This document shows, piece by piece, positions 45,029 to 54,908 of a stretch of DNA of 64,000 nucleotides. The stretch covers positions 558,001-622,000 of the forward strand of contig CAVTCF010000001.1 in assembly GCA_963733265.1 (NCBI GenBank). Direction: 5' to 3'. The notes beneath the pieces were generated by a model. It saw nothing but the letters and a program-made list of their open reading frames with translations. It made no database searches and was not told where the DNA came from. Every line of letters begins with the position of its first letter. Position 1 is the first letter of the stretch. Origin of the DNA: PALSA-1006 sp963733265. Lineage in GTDB: Bacteria > Pseudomonadota > Gammaproteobacteria > Burkholderiales > Gallionellaceae. The translations under genes were made by a program, and so were the position numbers.

Positions 45029-48000
45029 ATGCCGTCTCCTTCATTTATTCATCTCCGGATTCACAGCGAATATTCCATCGCCGATGGTATCGTGCGCATC
45101 GGTGAGGCTGTTGCCGCAGCCAAACAAGATGCAATGCCTGCGCTGGCGCTGACAGACCTGTCGAATGTATTCGGGCTGGTAAAATTCTACAAGGAGGCGC
45201 GCGGAGCGGGTATCAAACCGGTTGTTGGCTGTGACGTTTTTGTTACCAACACTGCCACGCGTGAGCAACCTTACCGTTTGCTGCTGTTATGCCAATCCAA
45301 CGCCGGATACTTGCGTTTGTGCGAGCTGCTAACACGCGCTTATCTGGAAAATCAAGACCACGGACGCCCCGAGATTCGCAAGGAATGGCTAAAGGAAGGG
45401 ACGGATGGTCTTATCGCCTTATCCGGTGCGCACTTGGGTGAAGTCGGAATAACCTTGTTGAATGGTAATGCCGCCAGCGCCCGACTTCTTGCGCACGAAT
45501 GGGCGGGTATTTTTCCCGGACGTTTTTATTTGGAAGTGCAGCGCACTGGCTTCGCCCGCGAGGAAGCGCATTTGCGCGAAACGGTGAAACTGGCGGCGGA
45601 ACTCGGGTTGCCCGTGGTTGCCACCCATCCGGTGCAATTTCTCAGTATTGACGATTTCAAGGCGCATGAGGCAAGGGTCTGTATCGCCGAAGGCTATGTG
45701 CTGAACGATAAACGCCGTGTGCGGGCGTTCACTGCGCAACAATATTTCAAAAACCAAGCCGAGATGATTGCGCTGTTTGCCGACCTGCCGGAAGCGCTGC
45801 AAAACAGCGTGGAGATCGCCAAGCGTTGCAACCTCACGCTGAAATTGGGCAAGCCGCATCTGCCCGATTTTCCCACTCCAAGCGGCGAAACGCTGGATGA
45901 TTTTCTGCGTATCGAGTCGGAACGAGGGTTGCAAGAGCGTATGCGGCAACTGTATCCGGACGAAGCCGTGCGTGCTGCAAAAGTACCCGAATACACCGAG
46001 CGTCTGGCTTTCGAGATCGGCACCATCATAAAAATGGGGTTCCCCGGTTATTTTCTGATCGTGGCAGACTTCATCCGCTGGGCGAAGCAATATCGCGATC
46101 TAAAGTTTCCCAATGGCGTACCGGTCGGGCCGGGGCGGGGTTCTGGTGCCGGTTCATTGGTGGCATACAGCCTCGGTATCACAGACCTTGATCCGCTGCG
46201 TTACGAATTGCTGTTCGAACGCTTTTTGAATCCTGAACGCGTATCCATGCCCGACTTTGACGTGGATTTCTGTCAGGACGGGCGCGAGCTGGTCATTCAG
46301 TATGTGCGTCGCAAATATGGCGAAGCGTGCGTTTCGCAGATTGCCACCTTCGGCACGATGGCATCCAAAGCTGTGATTCGCGATGTCGGTCGTGTGATGG
46401 ATTTTCCCTACGGCCTGTGTGATCGACTTTCCAAGCTTGTCCCCGTGGAAGGTGTAAAGCCTGTTTCGCTGAAAAAAGCGCGCGAAATGGAACCGGAGTT
46501 TAATGCGATCATCAACAGCGAAGAAGGCGTGGACGAGTTGCTTGAACTGGGCGAGCGTCTGGAAGATTTAACGCGCAACGTTGGTATGCACGCCGGTGGT
46601 GTGTTAATTGCACCGGGTAGGCTTACCGATTTTTGTCCGTTGTATTGCGCCGAGGGCGGCAACGAAGGCGACGAAAAGAAATCGGTCAGTCAGTTCGATA
46701 AAGACGATGTGGAAGCTGTCGGCTTGGTTAAGTTCGACTTTCTTGGACTGCGCACACTAACTATCATCGACTGGGCAGTGCGTTATGTTCGAGTGTTGCA
46801 AGAGAAAAACAACCCCTCGCCTGATGCGGCTCCCTTTGCTATTGAGGCTATTCCGTTAGACGATAAGCGCACCTACGATCTGCTGAAACGCTCAAATACC
46901 AGCGCGGTGTTTCAGCTTGAGTCGCAGGGCATGAAAAAGCTCATTGAAAAACTGAAACCGGATACGTTTGAAGACATCATTGCGCTGGTGGCGCTGTATC
47001 GTCCGGGGCCGCTTGAGTCGGGCATGGTGGAAGACTTTATCGCGCGTAAGCACGGCAAGGCTAAAGCCGACTATTACTTTCCGGAGCTTGAGTTTTCTCT
47101 TAAACCTACCTATGGCGTGATTGTGTATCAAGAGCAGGTGATGCAGATCTCGCAGATCATCGGTGGCTATACCTTGGGCGGCGCGGACATGTTGCGCCGT
47201 GCGATGGGTAAGAAAAATCCGGAGGAGATGGCCAAGCACCGCGATGTTTTTGTGGACGGTGCGGCCAAACTCAACTTTGACGTGGCTAAGGCTACACGTC
47301 TATTCGACTTGATGGAGATGTTCGCCGGTTACGGCTTTAACAAATCCCACTCTGCCGCTTACGCGCTGGTGTCATATCAAACGGCTTACCTCAAAGCGCA
47401 TTATCCAGCCGCGTTCATGGCCTCCACCATGTCGTCCGATATGGATAACACCGACAAGGTGCATAACTTCCACGTTGATACGCTGGAGCAAAATGTAGCT
47501 GTACTGCCACCGGACATCAATAGCTCGGAATACCGTTTTGCACCTGTGGACGAAAAGACAATTGCTTACGGCTTGGGTGCCGTGAAAGGCACTGGCGAAA
47601 ATGCGATCAGCAATATTGTTGAGGCGCGCAAGTCCGGGCCGTTCTTGAATCTGTTCGACTTTTGTCACCGCGTGGATAACCGTATTGTGAACCGGCGCGC
47701 TGTCGAAGCATTAATCCGAGCCGGAGCGTTTGATTCAATCAATGATCATCGACGGCAACTGTTAGAGACGCTTGACGACGCGCTTGGCAGTGCGGATCAG
47801 AAAACGCGCTCGGCCAATCAAAATAGTTTGTTCGGCGATGATGTTGGAATAAATATGCCGGTGGCGATGGCGAATGTCGCGCGTTGGAGTCTGCGCGAAC
47901 AATTACAAAATGAAAAGACCAGCCTGGGTTTTTATCTCAGCGGTCATCCATATCAGGAATTCGCCGAGGAATTGGCTAATTTCGTCAAAATGCGTTTGAG

Positions 48001-48559
48001 CGAAGTGACACCGCCGAGCGCTCCGCAGAATGGAGCAGGGCGGCGTGCCGGAAAAGAAGTATTACTGGCGGGTATGGTCGCGGAAATTCGTATTCAGCAA
48101 ACGCGTCGCGGCCGCATGGCGATCATCAAACTTGAAGACGGTAGCGCGCAACTCGAAGTCACCGCTTTCAATGAACTCTACGAAGGCAGCCGTACCTGGA
48201 TACGCGAAGGCGAATTACTGGTGGTCAAAGGCAAAGCCAGCTTCGACGAATATTCCGGCAGCATGCGCGTGACAGCGGAAGAGGTGTTCGATCTGGCTTC
48301 GGCTCGCGCAACATCAGCCAAGCGACTGGAGATTACTTGTTCGATCAATTCACCGGTTCGCATTCCCCGGCTAACTGAGCTACTGAAGCCGTGGTGCGGC
48401 GGCAAATGTCCGGTCGTGTTGCGCTATACCAACCTGCTGGCTACTGTCCCGATGCGCTTGGGAGAGGCATGGCAAGTCAGCCTGCCGGATATATTGCTCA
48501 ACGATCTGAGAACTCTGCTCGGGGCTGAGAATGTACGCATCGTGTATGGTAACGATTAG
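45029..48559 (+). CDS. dnaE: DNA polymerase III alpha subunit
   Basis: 1176 residues, normal length for proteobacterial DnaE. An N-terminal PHP domain (FIHLRIHSEYSIADGIVRI) leads to the polymerase palm with GPGRGSGAGSLVAYSLGITD and the catalytic aspartates of MPDFDVDFCQDGR. Fingers and thumb follow (YRPGPLESGMVEDFIARKHG; GYTLGGADMLRRAMGKKNPEEM). A helix-hairpin-helix region and a C-terminal OB fold (VLLAGMVAEIRIQQTRRGRMAI) complete it. It is the replicative polymerase. Single gene, intact. Confidence 0.97.
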   Translation: MPSPSFIHLRIHSEYSIADGIVRIGEAVAAAKQDAMPALALTDLSNVFGLVKFYKEARGAGIKPVVGCDVFVTNTATREQPYRLLLLCQSNAGYLRLCELLTRAYLENQDHGRPEIRKEWLKEGTDGLIALSGAHLGEVGITLLNGNAASARLLAHEWAGIFPGRFYLEVQRTGFAREEAHLRETVKLAAELGLPVVATHPVQFLSIDDFKAHEARVCIAEGYVLNDKRRVRAFTAQQYFKNQAEMIALFADLPEALQNSVEIAKRCNLTLKLGKPHLPDFPTPSGETLDDFLRIESERGLQERMRQLYPDEAVRAAKVPEYTERLAFEIGTIIKMGFPGYFLIVADFIRWAKQYRDLKFPNGVPVGPGRGSGAGSLVAYSLGITDLDPLRYELLFERFLNPERVSMPDFDVDFCQDGRELVIQYVRRKYGEACVSQIATFGTMASKAVIRDVGRVMDFPYGLCDRLSKLVPVEGVKPVSLKKAREMEPEFNAIINSEEGVDELLELGERLEDLTRNVGMHAGGVLIAPGRLTDFCPLYCAEGGNEGDEKKSVSQFDKDDVEAVGLVKFDFLGLRTLTIIDWAVRYVRVLQEKNNPSPDAAPFAIEAIPLDDKRTYDLLKRSNTSAVFQLESQGMKKLIEKLKPDTFEDIIALVALYRPGPLESGMVEDFIARKHGKAKADYYFPELEFSLKPTYGVIVYQEQVMQISQIIGGYTLGGADMLRRAMGKKNPEEMAKHRDVFVDGAAKLNFDVAKATRLFDLMEMFAGYGFNKSHSAAYALVSYQTAYLKAHYPAAFMASTMSSDMDNTDKVHNFHVDTLEQNVAVLPPDINSSEYRFAPVDEKTIAYGLGAVKGTGENAISNIVEARKSGPFLNLFDFCHRVDNRIVNRRAVEALIRAGAFDSINDHRRQLLETLDDALGSADQKTRSANQNSLFGDDVGINMPVAMANVARWSLREQLQNEKTSLGFYLSGHPYQEFAEELANFVKMRLSEVTPPSAPQNGAGRRAGKEVLLAGMVAEIRIQQTRRGRMAIIKLEDGSAQLEVTAFNELYEGSRTWIREGELLVVKGKASFDEYSGSMRVTAEEVFDLASARATSAKRLEITCSINSPVRIPRLTELLKPWCGGKCPVVLRYTNLLATVPMRLGEAWQVSLPDILLNDLRTLLGAENVRIVYGND

Positions 48560-48676
48560 CTGCTGAGTGGAGATTGGCGGAACTGAACTGCCGCAGTCTC
48601 TTGCTCTTATTCGGCATAAAAACGCACGTTTGCTTACGCTTATACTTTGTGCGTTTCTGTTTCTACGGAGTCTGAA

Positions 48677-48901
48677 ATGTCTGAGCTTTTAGATCGCATA
48701 ACGATTAACCCGGCAGTACGCAGTGGAAAGCCGGTTATTAACGGCACGCGCATTACTGGTTCCGACATTCTGGAGTACTTGGCCAGCGGGATGTCAGCGG
48801 ATGAAATAATTGCGGACTTTCCTGATCTGGCGCATGAGGAGATTTTAGCCACGCTTGCATTTGCAGCTCAGCGGGAACAAAGGCTATTCTCGGCAGTATG
48901 A
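48677..48901 (+). CDS. DUF433 protein (putative antitoxin)
   Basis: 74 residues from MSELLDRITINPAVRSGKPV; an upstream in-frame start at 48647 is less likely. The core GKPVINGTRITGSDILEYLASGMSADEI is the DUF433 helix-turn-helix-like domain. DUF433 genes are frequently paired with DUF5615 genes as putative type II toxin-antitoxin modules. The stop overlaps the next start (ATGA). Confidence 0.88.
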   Translation: MSELLDRITINPAVRSGKPVINGTRITGSDILEYLASGMSADEIIADFPDLAHEEILATLAFAAQREQRLFSAV

Positions 48902-49239
48902 AGCTTCTGTTCGATGAGAACCTTTCTAGGCTGGTGGCAGCGCTCGCCGATATTTACCCTGAATCAAGTCATGTGCGAGATGTTGGGCTATTAGGTGCGG
49001 ATGATCTGAGTGTCTGGAACTATGCGGCAGAACATGGTTTTTTGCTGGCGTCAAAGGACACTGATTTCTATGAACGAAGCCTTGTGTTTGGCGCACCCCC
49101 AAAAATAATTTGGCTCCGAATCGGAAACAGTACTGTCAACGAAACAATTTCTCTTCTTCGTGGCCAGTACATCATTATTCGACATTTTGCGGAAGATACA
49201 ATGGCAACCTTCTTGCCACTAACTCAGCCTAAATTTTAG
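48898..49239 (+). CDS. DUF5615 PIN-like protein (putative toxin)
   Basis: 113 residues. It starts MKLLFDENLSRLVAALADIY and contains HVRDVGLLGADDLSVWNYA and FLLASKDTDFYERS, the three acidic clusters of the PIN-like DUF5615 (Mut7-C related) family. An RNase-type toxin role is inferred from fold similarity and from its coupling to DUF433. A third small gene follows after nine bases. Confidence 0.88.
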   Translation: MKLLFDENLSRLVAALADIYPESSHVRDVGLLGADDLSVWNYAAEHGFLLASKDTDFYERSLVFGAPPKIIWLRIGNSTVNETISLLRGQYIIIRHFAEDTMATFLPLTQPKF

Positions 49240-49248
49240 GAGAATATA

Positions 49249-49482
49249 ATGGCTAGCTTACTCATCCGTAAATTGGACGACGACACAATCACTCGTCTAC
49301 GCACCCGCGCGGTCTATCATCAAGTATCAATGGAGGAAGAAGCTAGGCGCATTCTGCGTCAAGCAGTCGCTACTCCAAAGAAGCTAGGTGACCTTTCCGT
49401 GAAGTTCTTTGGCTCCAAGTCCGGGGTTGAGTTAGAGCTTCCACAACACACTCCACACGAATCGCTGAGCCTCACCAGATGA
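49249..49482 (+). CDS. Ribbon-helix-helix antitoxin, FitA/plasmid-stability type (no toxin partner)
   Basis: 77 residues. MASLLIRKLDDDTITRLRTRAVYHQVSMEEEARRILRQAV is an Arc/FitA-like ribbon-helix-helix domain, normally followed by a VapC-type PIN gene. An AGGAG site precedes the ATG. No PIN toxin follows; the next 330 bases hold no gene. It appears co-transcribed with the DUF433-DUF5615 pair, either as an orphan or as a third member of that module. Confidence 0.85.
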   Translation: MASLLIRKLDDDTITRLRTRAVYHQVSMEEEARRILRQAVATPKKLGDLSVKFFGSKSGVELELPQHTPHESLSLTR

Positions 49483-49817
49483 ACGTCCAATTTCAGAAGT
49501 CATGCGTTCGTAGCCATCGCTGTAGGTTCTTTGTGGATTAAATTCTCAAGTCTGCAAAAATAATAGTGCCCCAGTTGTTTTCTATACTGCCATGCCACAA
49601 AGTTAGACCTGTCCCCTGCATTCCGAATTGATGGGATGTAATTCCGGCTCGTGCTGGCAACAGACAGACAATGAAGATGCTTTGGCTGCCCGGAACTCGG
49701 CCTTATGTAAAGCTTTGCATAAGGCCGAAGCGATGACGGATGCCGATCACATCGGTGACATTTGATTATTAGCTGTGTTAGAGTTTTATTATTGTTTTCG
49801 TAGCGACGAAAAATATC
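49483..49817. other. Intergenic stretch with an 11-bp hairpin
   Basis: 335 bases without a supported gene. It holds the perfect hairpin at 49697-49728 and, near its end, the promoter region of the aspartic-protease gene. No toxin gene for the upstream antitoxin is present. Confidence 0.5.
49697..49728. repeat. Hairpin TCGGCCTTATG...CATAAGGCCGA, copy 1
   Basis: Perfect 11-base stem with a 10-base loop. The same stem sequence recurs at 50393-50424, so the pair brackets the aspartic-protease gene. Neither copy is followed by a T run. Confidence 0.7.
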
Positions 49818-50330
49818 ATGTCTAGGCTATTCTTGCTGCTGGTTTTTCTTCCATCATTTGCATTTGCTGATATTTATAAGTGCAAAAACGGCAATGGTTC
49901 ATATTTATCGTCGGAACCGTGTAATACCGGTGCGTTGGTTGTCGAATCACAAAAGCCAGTTCAGAATGAGCGTCGAAAAATTGGTATTCGGCGCGGTTTG
50001 AATGGTGGGTATAACATCAAAGGCGATATTGGTGGCTTTCCTGTTACTATGATTTTAGATACTGGTGCCAGTATGACTACAATTTCGGGGCGAATCGCTT
50101 ATTCGCTGGGAGTACGAAATTGTGAAAAAGCTGGGCAAACATTTACGGCTAATGGGATGGCTGATTTTTGTAGAGTAAGATTAACAAAGGTAGCTTTTGG
50201 TGGATTTGAGTTTAATGATGTTCCTGCTTTTGTTGCACCTAACATGGTAAATGATGTTTTGATTGGTAATAATTTCTTACATGCTTTTAAGGTCGAAGTC
50301 GACGATGACGTGATGTATTTATCACGTTGA
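49818..50330 (+). CDS. Exported retropepsin-like aspartic protease
   Basis: 170 residues. A signal peptide (MSRLFLLLVFLPSFAFA) is followed by a DUF4124-like segment (DIYKCKNGNGSYLSSEPC) and a clan AA single-lobe aspartic protease domain with the catalytic LDTGAS motif and the later NDVLIGNNFLHAF flap region. Such proteins probably dimerise in the periplasm. The upstream and downstream flanks carry matching hairpins, and the gene is more AT-rich than its neighbours, suggesting acquisition as a unit. Confidence 0.85.
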   Translation: MSRLFLLLVFLPSFAFADIYKCKNGNGSYLSSEPCNTGALVVESQKPVQNERRKIGIRRGLNGGYNIKGDIGGFPVTMILDTGASMTTISGRIAYSLGVRNCEKAGQTFTANGMADFCRVRLTKVAFGGFEFNDVPAFVAPNMVNDVLIGNNFLHAFKVEVDDDVMYLSR

Positions 50331-50392
50331 TAGTTTTAGCCTGTAACAGTATGCTTGAGTTTAGAACGACGTGGCCGTCATTTTCTCTGGGT

Positions 50393-50424
50393 CGGCCTTA
50401 TGGAGCGCGGCACATAAGGCCGAA
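50393..50424. repeat. Hairpin TCGGCCTTAT...ATAAGGCCGA, copy 2
   Basis: 10-base stem identical to that of copy 1, with a different 12-base loop. It lies between the convergent protease and HipA-like genes. Confidence 0.7.
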
Positions 50425-50460
50425 AAGTTGACTAAGGTTATCCAAAAGCAAGCACTTGAA

Positions 50461-51804
50461 TCAGTTTGTTAGACGTGCAATCTTTCTCGCAGCGCTCTCA
50501 ATATGGTTTTCTAGTGCATCAATGCAAGAATTGAAAGAATGAGAGAAGCCTGTCTCTCGCCGTAGCGAGGTTAGATACACTCGTGCAACAATTTCTGCAT
50601 TCCGCCACATATTGGGCGAAATGTTGGCGTGAATTGTCGCATCGGGTAGCGTTGATGGAATTGTCCCTCCGGTCTTTGGTGCGAACGCCATGGGCAGCAT
50701 ATCGTAGGCAGGCGCAAGCTGATATGGACGACCATGCTCGGAAACGAATGACAAGTTTCCCGTGTGCATGTCTGTGTTGCCTATCAGTACACCGATTGCC
50801 TGTAACCGAGCAACTGCATCTGCAGCCGAAGGTTCGATGTACTTTTCTTTTGCCAGGGCTTGGGCAATGGTTGCCCAGCCGTTTCCTGCACCGACAAATT
50901 CAGCATCAAGTGCTGCCATACTAAACAGACCCCGTCTGCCAAATTCGCCTACCCGATCAAACCGTTCTATTTCTAGGAAGCGCTGGTTACCAAAATCCAC
51001 TACGCTCGTTTGTACTGCAGAAATTTGTGCATTGTTGAGGGTGTTGAGTGCGAGATGCTCAGCCAAGAGCAAATCGCGCCAACGTTCTGTTACTGGGTTA
51101 TCTTCTGCAACTGTAAATTTAACGATGATATGGCGTGGCCCTGCTGCCGTTTCGACATAGGCGAGGAATTTAGGTTGCTCGCCACCGGCAGATGAGCCGG
51201 GTGACTCGCCGCGAGTAGACTCTTCAGCAAACCGGATATAGCGCTCGGCTTTCTGTTGCGAAGTAACGGGTATGAGGTTTGTGGTGGATAAAAACGTGTC
51301 TCGCGCTGCTTCGCCCAGTAGTAGGTTACCGATTGCATCATGCCCATGCGCGAGCAACGCACGGAGCGCATGTGTGTCATTCCAATCAGTTAACTGCGAC
51401 GGTAGTCCGAGTAACTTGGCATGATTGGCGGCCAAGGCTCGGCCAAGATACCCCTGCGGTCGCATATCGTAAAGCCACCAGGGAAGGGAAGCGCTGTACA
51501 ACGTTTTACCATCACTCTGCATCATCACGAAACCCTCTGGACGAACTGGAATCAGAGTTCCAAGTTGCCGAATCGTCCCTTCTGCAGAAACTCGATAAAC
51601 TGGTACTTCGTTTATGCCCCTGCCAGTATCTCGTAAGGTGTATTGAATAGATGGTCCAGAACCGATTCGCACGACATCGACTCCAAGTGCGGCTATTGCA
51701 CGCGAAATGGTAGGTTGACTTAGGCCTATTTTTTCAATAAGTTGCCTAGCCTGAATAGGGCCACGAGCCAACTGCGTTCGAATCGATTCTGTATGAGGCG
51801 GCAT
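50461..51804 (-). CDS. yjjJ: HipA-family kinase with fused N-terminal HTH (YjjJ-like)
   Basis: 447 residues. The N-terminal winged HTH (ARQLIEKIGLSQPTISRAIA) replaces a separate HipB. The HipA kinase core has the ATP loop SSAGGEQPKFLAYVE, the catalytic and metal segment IGNTDMHTGNLSF, and the late LAPAYDMLPM. HipA kinases phosphorylate aminoacyl-tRNA synthetases and cause growth arrest. YjjJ-type members carry their own DNA-binding domain and no separate antitoxin gene, as here. It stands at the edge of the mobile-element block. The name is from family resemblance. Confidence 0.8.
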   Translation of the reverse strand: MPPHTESIRTQLARGPIQARQLIEKIGLSQPTISRAIAALGVDVVRIGSGPSIQYTLRDTGRGINEVPVYRVSAEGTIRQLGTLIPVRPEGFVMMQSDGKTLYSASLPWWLYDMRPQGYLGRALAANHAKLLGLPSQLTDWNDTHALRALLAHGHDAIGNLLLGEAARDTFLSTTNLIPVTSQQKAERYIRFAEESTRGESPGSSAGGEQPKFLAYVETAAGPRHIIVKFTVAEDNPVTERWRDLLLAEHLALNTLNNAQISAVQTSVVDFGNQRFLEIERFDRVGEFGRRGLFSMAALDAEFVGAGNGWATIAQALAKEKYIEPSAADAVARLQAIGVLIGNTDMHTGNLSFVSEHGRPYQLAPAYDMLPMAFAPKTGGTIPSTLPDATIHANISPNMWRNAEIVARVYLTSLRRETGFSHSFNSCIDALENHIESAARKIARLTN

Positions 51805-52012
51805 TGTTATGAATAGACATATGAATAGAATTAAGAATAAATATTACGTGGGAAAAAGTCAATGGTTTGATATCGAGTTGATGAGTGAGTTGCCACGCCC
51901 GGTTTAATTCACGGCGGATTCTAGTATGAAGCGCAATTTTGAATAATGCAGGTCAGGTGGGTGAGATGCGGTAGCATCAATGCCCTTTGACCAGCCAGTC
52001 GAAATTGCACAA

Positions 52013-52890
52013 ATGAACTATACACATATCACCCGAGAAGAACGATACCAGATTTACGCCTTGAAGAAGGCGGGACATAGGCAAAAAGAGATAGCCGAGG
52101 TACTGAAGCGAAGTCAGTCTACCATCAGCAGAGAATTAACTCGGAACGGTGGGCGACGTGGCTACCGTCCCAAACAAGCGCACAGCAAGTCGGTTGATAG
52201 GCAGGCGCTGAATGCACGAACGATTGATGCTGCGACATGGGAATTCGCTCAAGATATGCTGATGCTCCAATGGAGCCCAGAGCAGATCAGCGGGCATGCA
52301 GCCATCAGCCCAGAAACGGTTTACCAGCGAGTCTATGCAAATAAACGAGCGGGCGGAATGCTATGGAAGAACCTGCGTTGCCAGAAGCAACGAAGGAAGA
52401 GATACGGCAAGGCTGAACGACGCGGAACGATACCCAATAGGCTATCCATTGAAGATCGTCCTGCCATCGTTGAGACGCGTAGCCGTATCGGTGACTGGGA
52501 AGCGGACACAGTGATAGGCAAGAACCACCGCCAAGCGATTGTGAGTATCGTAGAACGTAAGACCGGATTCACACTGATCCAGAAGGTAGAACGCAAGACT
52601 GCACAAGCAGTCAGCCAGGCTATGATAGCTCTGCTGAAGCCTTACCGAAAAAAGGTAAGGACGATTACTTCTGACAACGGAAAGGAATTCGCCGGGCACG
52701 AAGAAATTGCCAAGAAGTTGAAAGCTGGCTTTTATTTCGCACACCCATACTCATCATGGGAGCGAGGAACGAACGAAAACACAAACGGATTAATACGACA
52801 ATACTTCCCCAAGAACAGAGACTTTACAACAATTACACGACAGGAGATCAACACCGCGATGGAAAGATTAAACAACCGACCTAGAAAGAG
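52013..52890 (+). CDS. IS30 transposase, 5' exon
   Basis: Encodes the first 292 or so residues of the same transposase as copy 1, up to NNRPRKR. Read without splicing, the frame runs on into the intron for about 14 codons (SRWEKRGKGESVMRQ) and stops at 52939. This truncated product would still contain the HTH and the whole DDE core but lack the last 20 residues. Splicing joins AG|A at the exon border and restores RKRLGFQTPNQVFFKSGVAL. One silent difference from copy 1 lies at about 52622. Confidence 0.9.
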
Positions 52891-53535
52891 ATCGCGCTGG
52901 GAAAAGCGTGGAAAGGGGGAATCTGTGATGAGACAGTGAAACTCTTTATTGAAATCCAGCTGGTGCAAGTCCAGCCCGGTCAAAGCAGTAGCGTGCAGGC
53001 CGGTAGCGAGTGTTGCCATTCGCCGGGTGACTGGCGGGTGCGAAGCGTACACAGCAAGTAAGTAGGCCGCGAGTAATGAGCTCCGAAATTGGTCTGATCG
53101 TGATGCCGACGCCGTTCTCTTTGCGGAAGGCAGTATCCGGTGCACCGTTATGCGAGGTGTACTCGGGATCGCCGGAGTCGCTTGTCCGGGGCATGCTTAC
53201 GAAGGATTTCCCATGAACCCAGGAGAGCTCTCTGCTTCTCCGTAAATTGGGCACTCGGTGACGCCCAAACCAAAGTCACCCGGTTTCCGGGGAGAGAGGG
53301 TTCCCCGAGAGAAGCGAATAACCCTCAAACGGAGTCTCCTGCAACCAAGGGAAACCGGAGGTGCAGGCAAGGGCAGAAGAGCAGTCTTACGAATCCATAG
53401 TACCGTTGAAGTTGGAGAACCGCAGGGCTCCCGCAAGGGGCGGCCACGGTATCCACCGGAGGGAAGGGATGAACAGGAAGATGTATTGATGAAGAACCAC
53501 ATGCACGAGACTCTGAACTCGATAAGGTATGTCAA

Positions 53536-54828
53536 ATGGAACTGAGTCAACTAGCCGAATTGGCTAAGCAGGATGCAGGACGCAAGTTTTACTCGATCGC
53601 TCACGTTCTGACGATAGGAGCGCTATGGGAAGCATTTGATAATTTGCGCAAGAACGCCGCCGCTGGTGTGGATGGTGTCACGTGCAGGGACTACGAAGGG
53701 CGCCTGATTGAGAATCTCACAAAACTGCACGAAAAGCTGAGGAGCAACACCTACCGCGCGCAACCGCTGCGACGAATCTATATTGACAAGGAAGACGGGA
53801 AGAAGAGACCAATCTCAATCCCTTCACTTGAAGACAAGATCGTACAGCGAGCCACGGTGGATGTTCTCAACTTGATATTCGAGCAGGACTTTCTCGATTG
53901 CTCTCACGGGTTTCGCCCGAGGCGAAGTGCACACGATGCGCTGGACGAAGTTGGCCAAGTGATCTGTCGTAGGCCGATGGAGTATGTTCTTGAGCTGGAT
54001 ATCACTTCCTATTTTGATTCGATTGTACGGAAACAACTCATGGAGATGGTTGAGCAAAGGATTAGTGACTCAAGCATTCTTGGATTGATAGGTAAGTGGA
54101 TCAACGTTGGAGTAGTGGATCAAGGGCGACTCTTGACGAGCGAAACGGGAACCGGCCAAGGGCAAATCATCAGCCCATTGCTGGCAAACATCTATCTTCA
54201 CCACGTGCTGGATGTGTGGTTTGAGGAAGAAGTAAAACCGCGCTTGAAAGGGGAAGCTCACGAAATCCGATATGCCGATGATGGACTGCTTTGCTTCCAG
54301 TACAAGGAAGATGCAGAACGCGTATTGGAGGTTCTGCCGAAGAGGTTTGCGAAATATGGCCTGACCCTTCACCCGGAGAAAACCCGACTGATAAAGTTTG
54401 GGTGTAGTGCCTACTTTGAGGCGAAACGGAAGAAGGGTTCGACAGCAACATTCGACTTTCTGGGTTTTACGCACCGGTGTGCTACAAGCCGGGCTGGGTT
54501 CTTTATGATTCATCTGGGTACGATGAAGAAGCGCTTGCGGAGAGGGCTTGTGGCCATTTCTGCATGGTGTCGGGAGCATCTGCATGACCCATTGGAATAC
54601 CAGCAGCGGATACTCAATGCGAAACTGCGAGGTCACTACCAGTACTACGGCCGACCGACGAACTATCGGAGTTTGACGAAGTTCGAGCATACGGTGCGCA
54701 GCATCTGGCGAAGGTGGCTTGCTCGCAGGACGCGAGGAAGGCGCCTCTCATGGGAGAAATTCTGTCATATACTGGCGCGGTATCCTTTGCTGCGTCCGCG
54801 CATTACTCATGCGTGGTCAACACGGTGA
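53536..54828 (+). CDS. ltrA: Group II intron reverse transcriptase / maturase
   Basis: 430 residues. Reverse-transcriptase motifs in order: AAAGVDGVTCRDYEGRL, KKRPISIPSLEDKIVQRA, CSHGFRPRRSAHDALDEV, LELDITSYFDSI, GTGQGQIISPLLANIYLHHV, catalytic RYADDGLLCF, and TLHPEKTRLIKFG. The maturase X domain is LRGHYQYYGRPTNYRSLTKF. The protein ends at ...LARYPLLRPRITHAWSTR with no HNH endonuclease domain, so mobility would need target-primed or lagging-strand priming. It catalyses intron splicing and retrohoming. Intact. Confidence 0.95.
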   Translation: MELSQLAELAKQDAGRKFYSIAHVLTIGALWEAFDNLRKNAAAGVDGVTCRDYEGRLIENLTKLHEKLRSNTYRAQPLRRIYIDKEDGKKRPISIPSLEDKIVQRATVDVLNLIFEQDFLDCSHGFRPRRSAHDALDEVGQVICRRPMEYVLELDITSYFDSIVRKQLMEMVEQRISDSSILGLIGKWINVGVVDQGRLLTSETGTGQGQIISPLLANIYLHHVLDVWFEEEVKPRLKGEAHEIRYADDGLLCFQYKEDAERVLEVLPKRFAKYGLTLHPEKTRLIKFGCSAYFEAKRKKGSTATFDFLGFTHRCATSRAGFFMIHLGTMKKRLRRGLVAISAWCREHLHDPLEYQQRILNAKLRGHYQYYGRPTNYRSLTKFEHTVRSIWRRWLARRTRGRRLSWEKFCHILARYPLLRPRITHAWSTR

Positions 54829-54839
54829 ATCAGCCTGAC

Positions 54840-54908
54840 GAACCCACTGCGGTAGTCCCGCACGGTGGGGTCAGTGAGGAGTGGGGAGGGTAACCTCCCT
54901 GCTTACTC
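54840..54908 (+). ncRNA. Group II intron domains V and VI
   Basis: Domain V at 54840-54872 (GAACCCACTGCGGTAGTCCC, then GCACGGTGGGGTC) has the two-helix shape and the TGCGG...CGCACG middle typical of the domain, with AAC in place of the usual AGC triad. Domain VI follows as a GGGAGG-GTAA-CCTCCC hairpin with an unpaired A near 54905, the likely branch point. Confidence 0.8.

Noticed and set aside
45419..46090. 223-residue open frame on the minus strand
   Set aside because: It is antisense to dnaE, whose coding evidence is overwhelming.
49600..50460. Integron cassette with attC sites around the aspartic-protease gene
   Set aside because: The flanking hairpins lack paired RYYYAAC and GTTRRRY core sites, and no integron integrase is present in the window.
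53258..53545. 95-residue frame upstream of the intron reverse transcriptase
   Set aside because: It lies in the structured 5' part of the group II intron; composition is Arg/Gly/Pro-rich and no family is seen.
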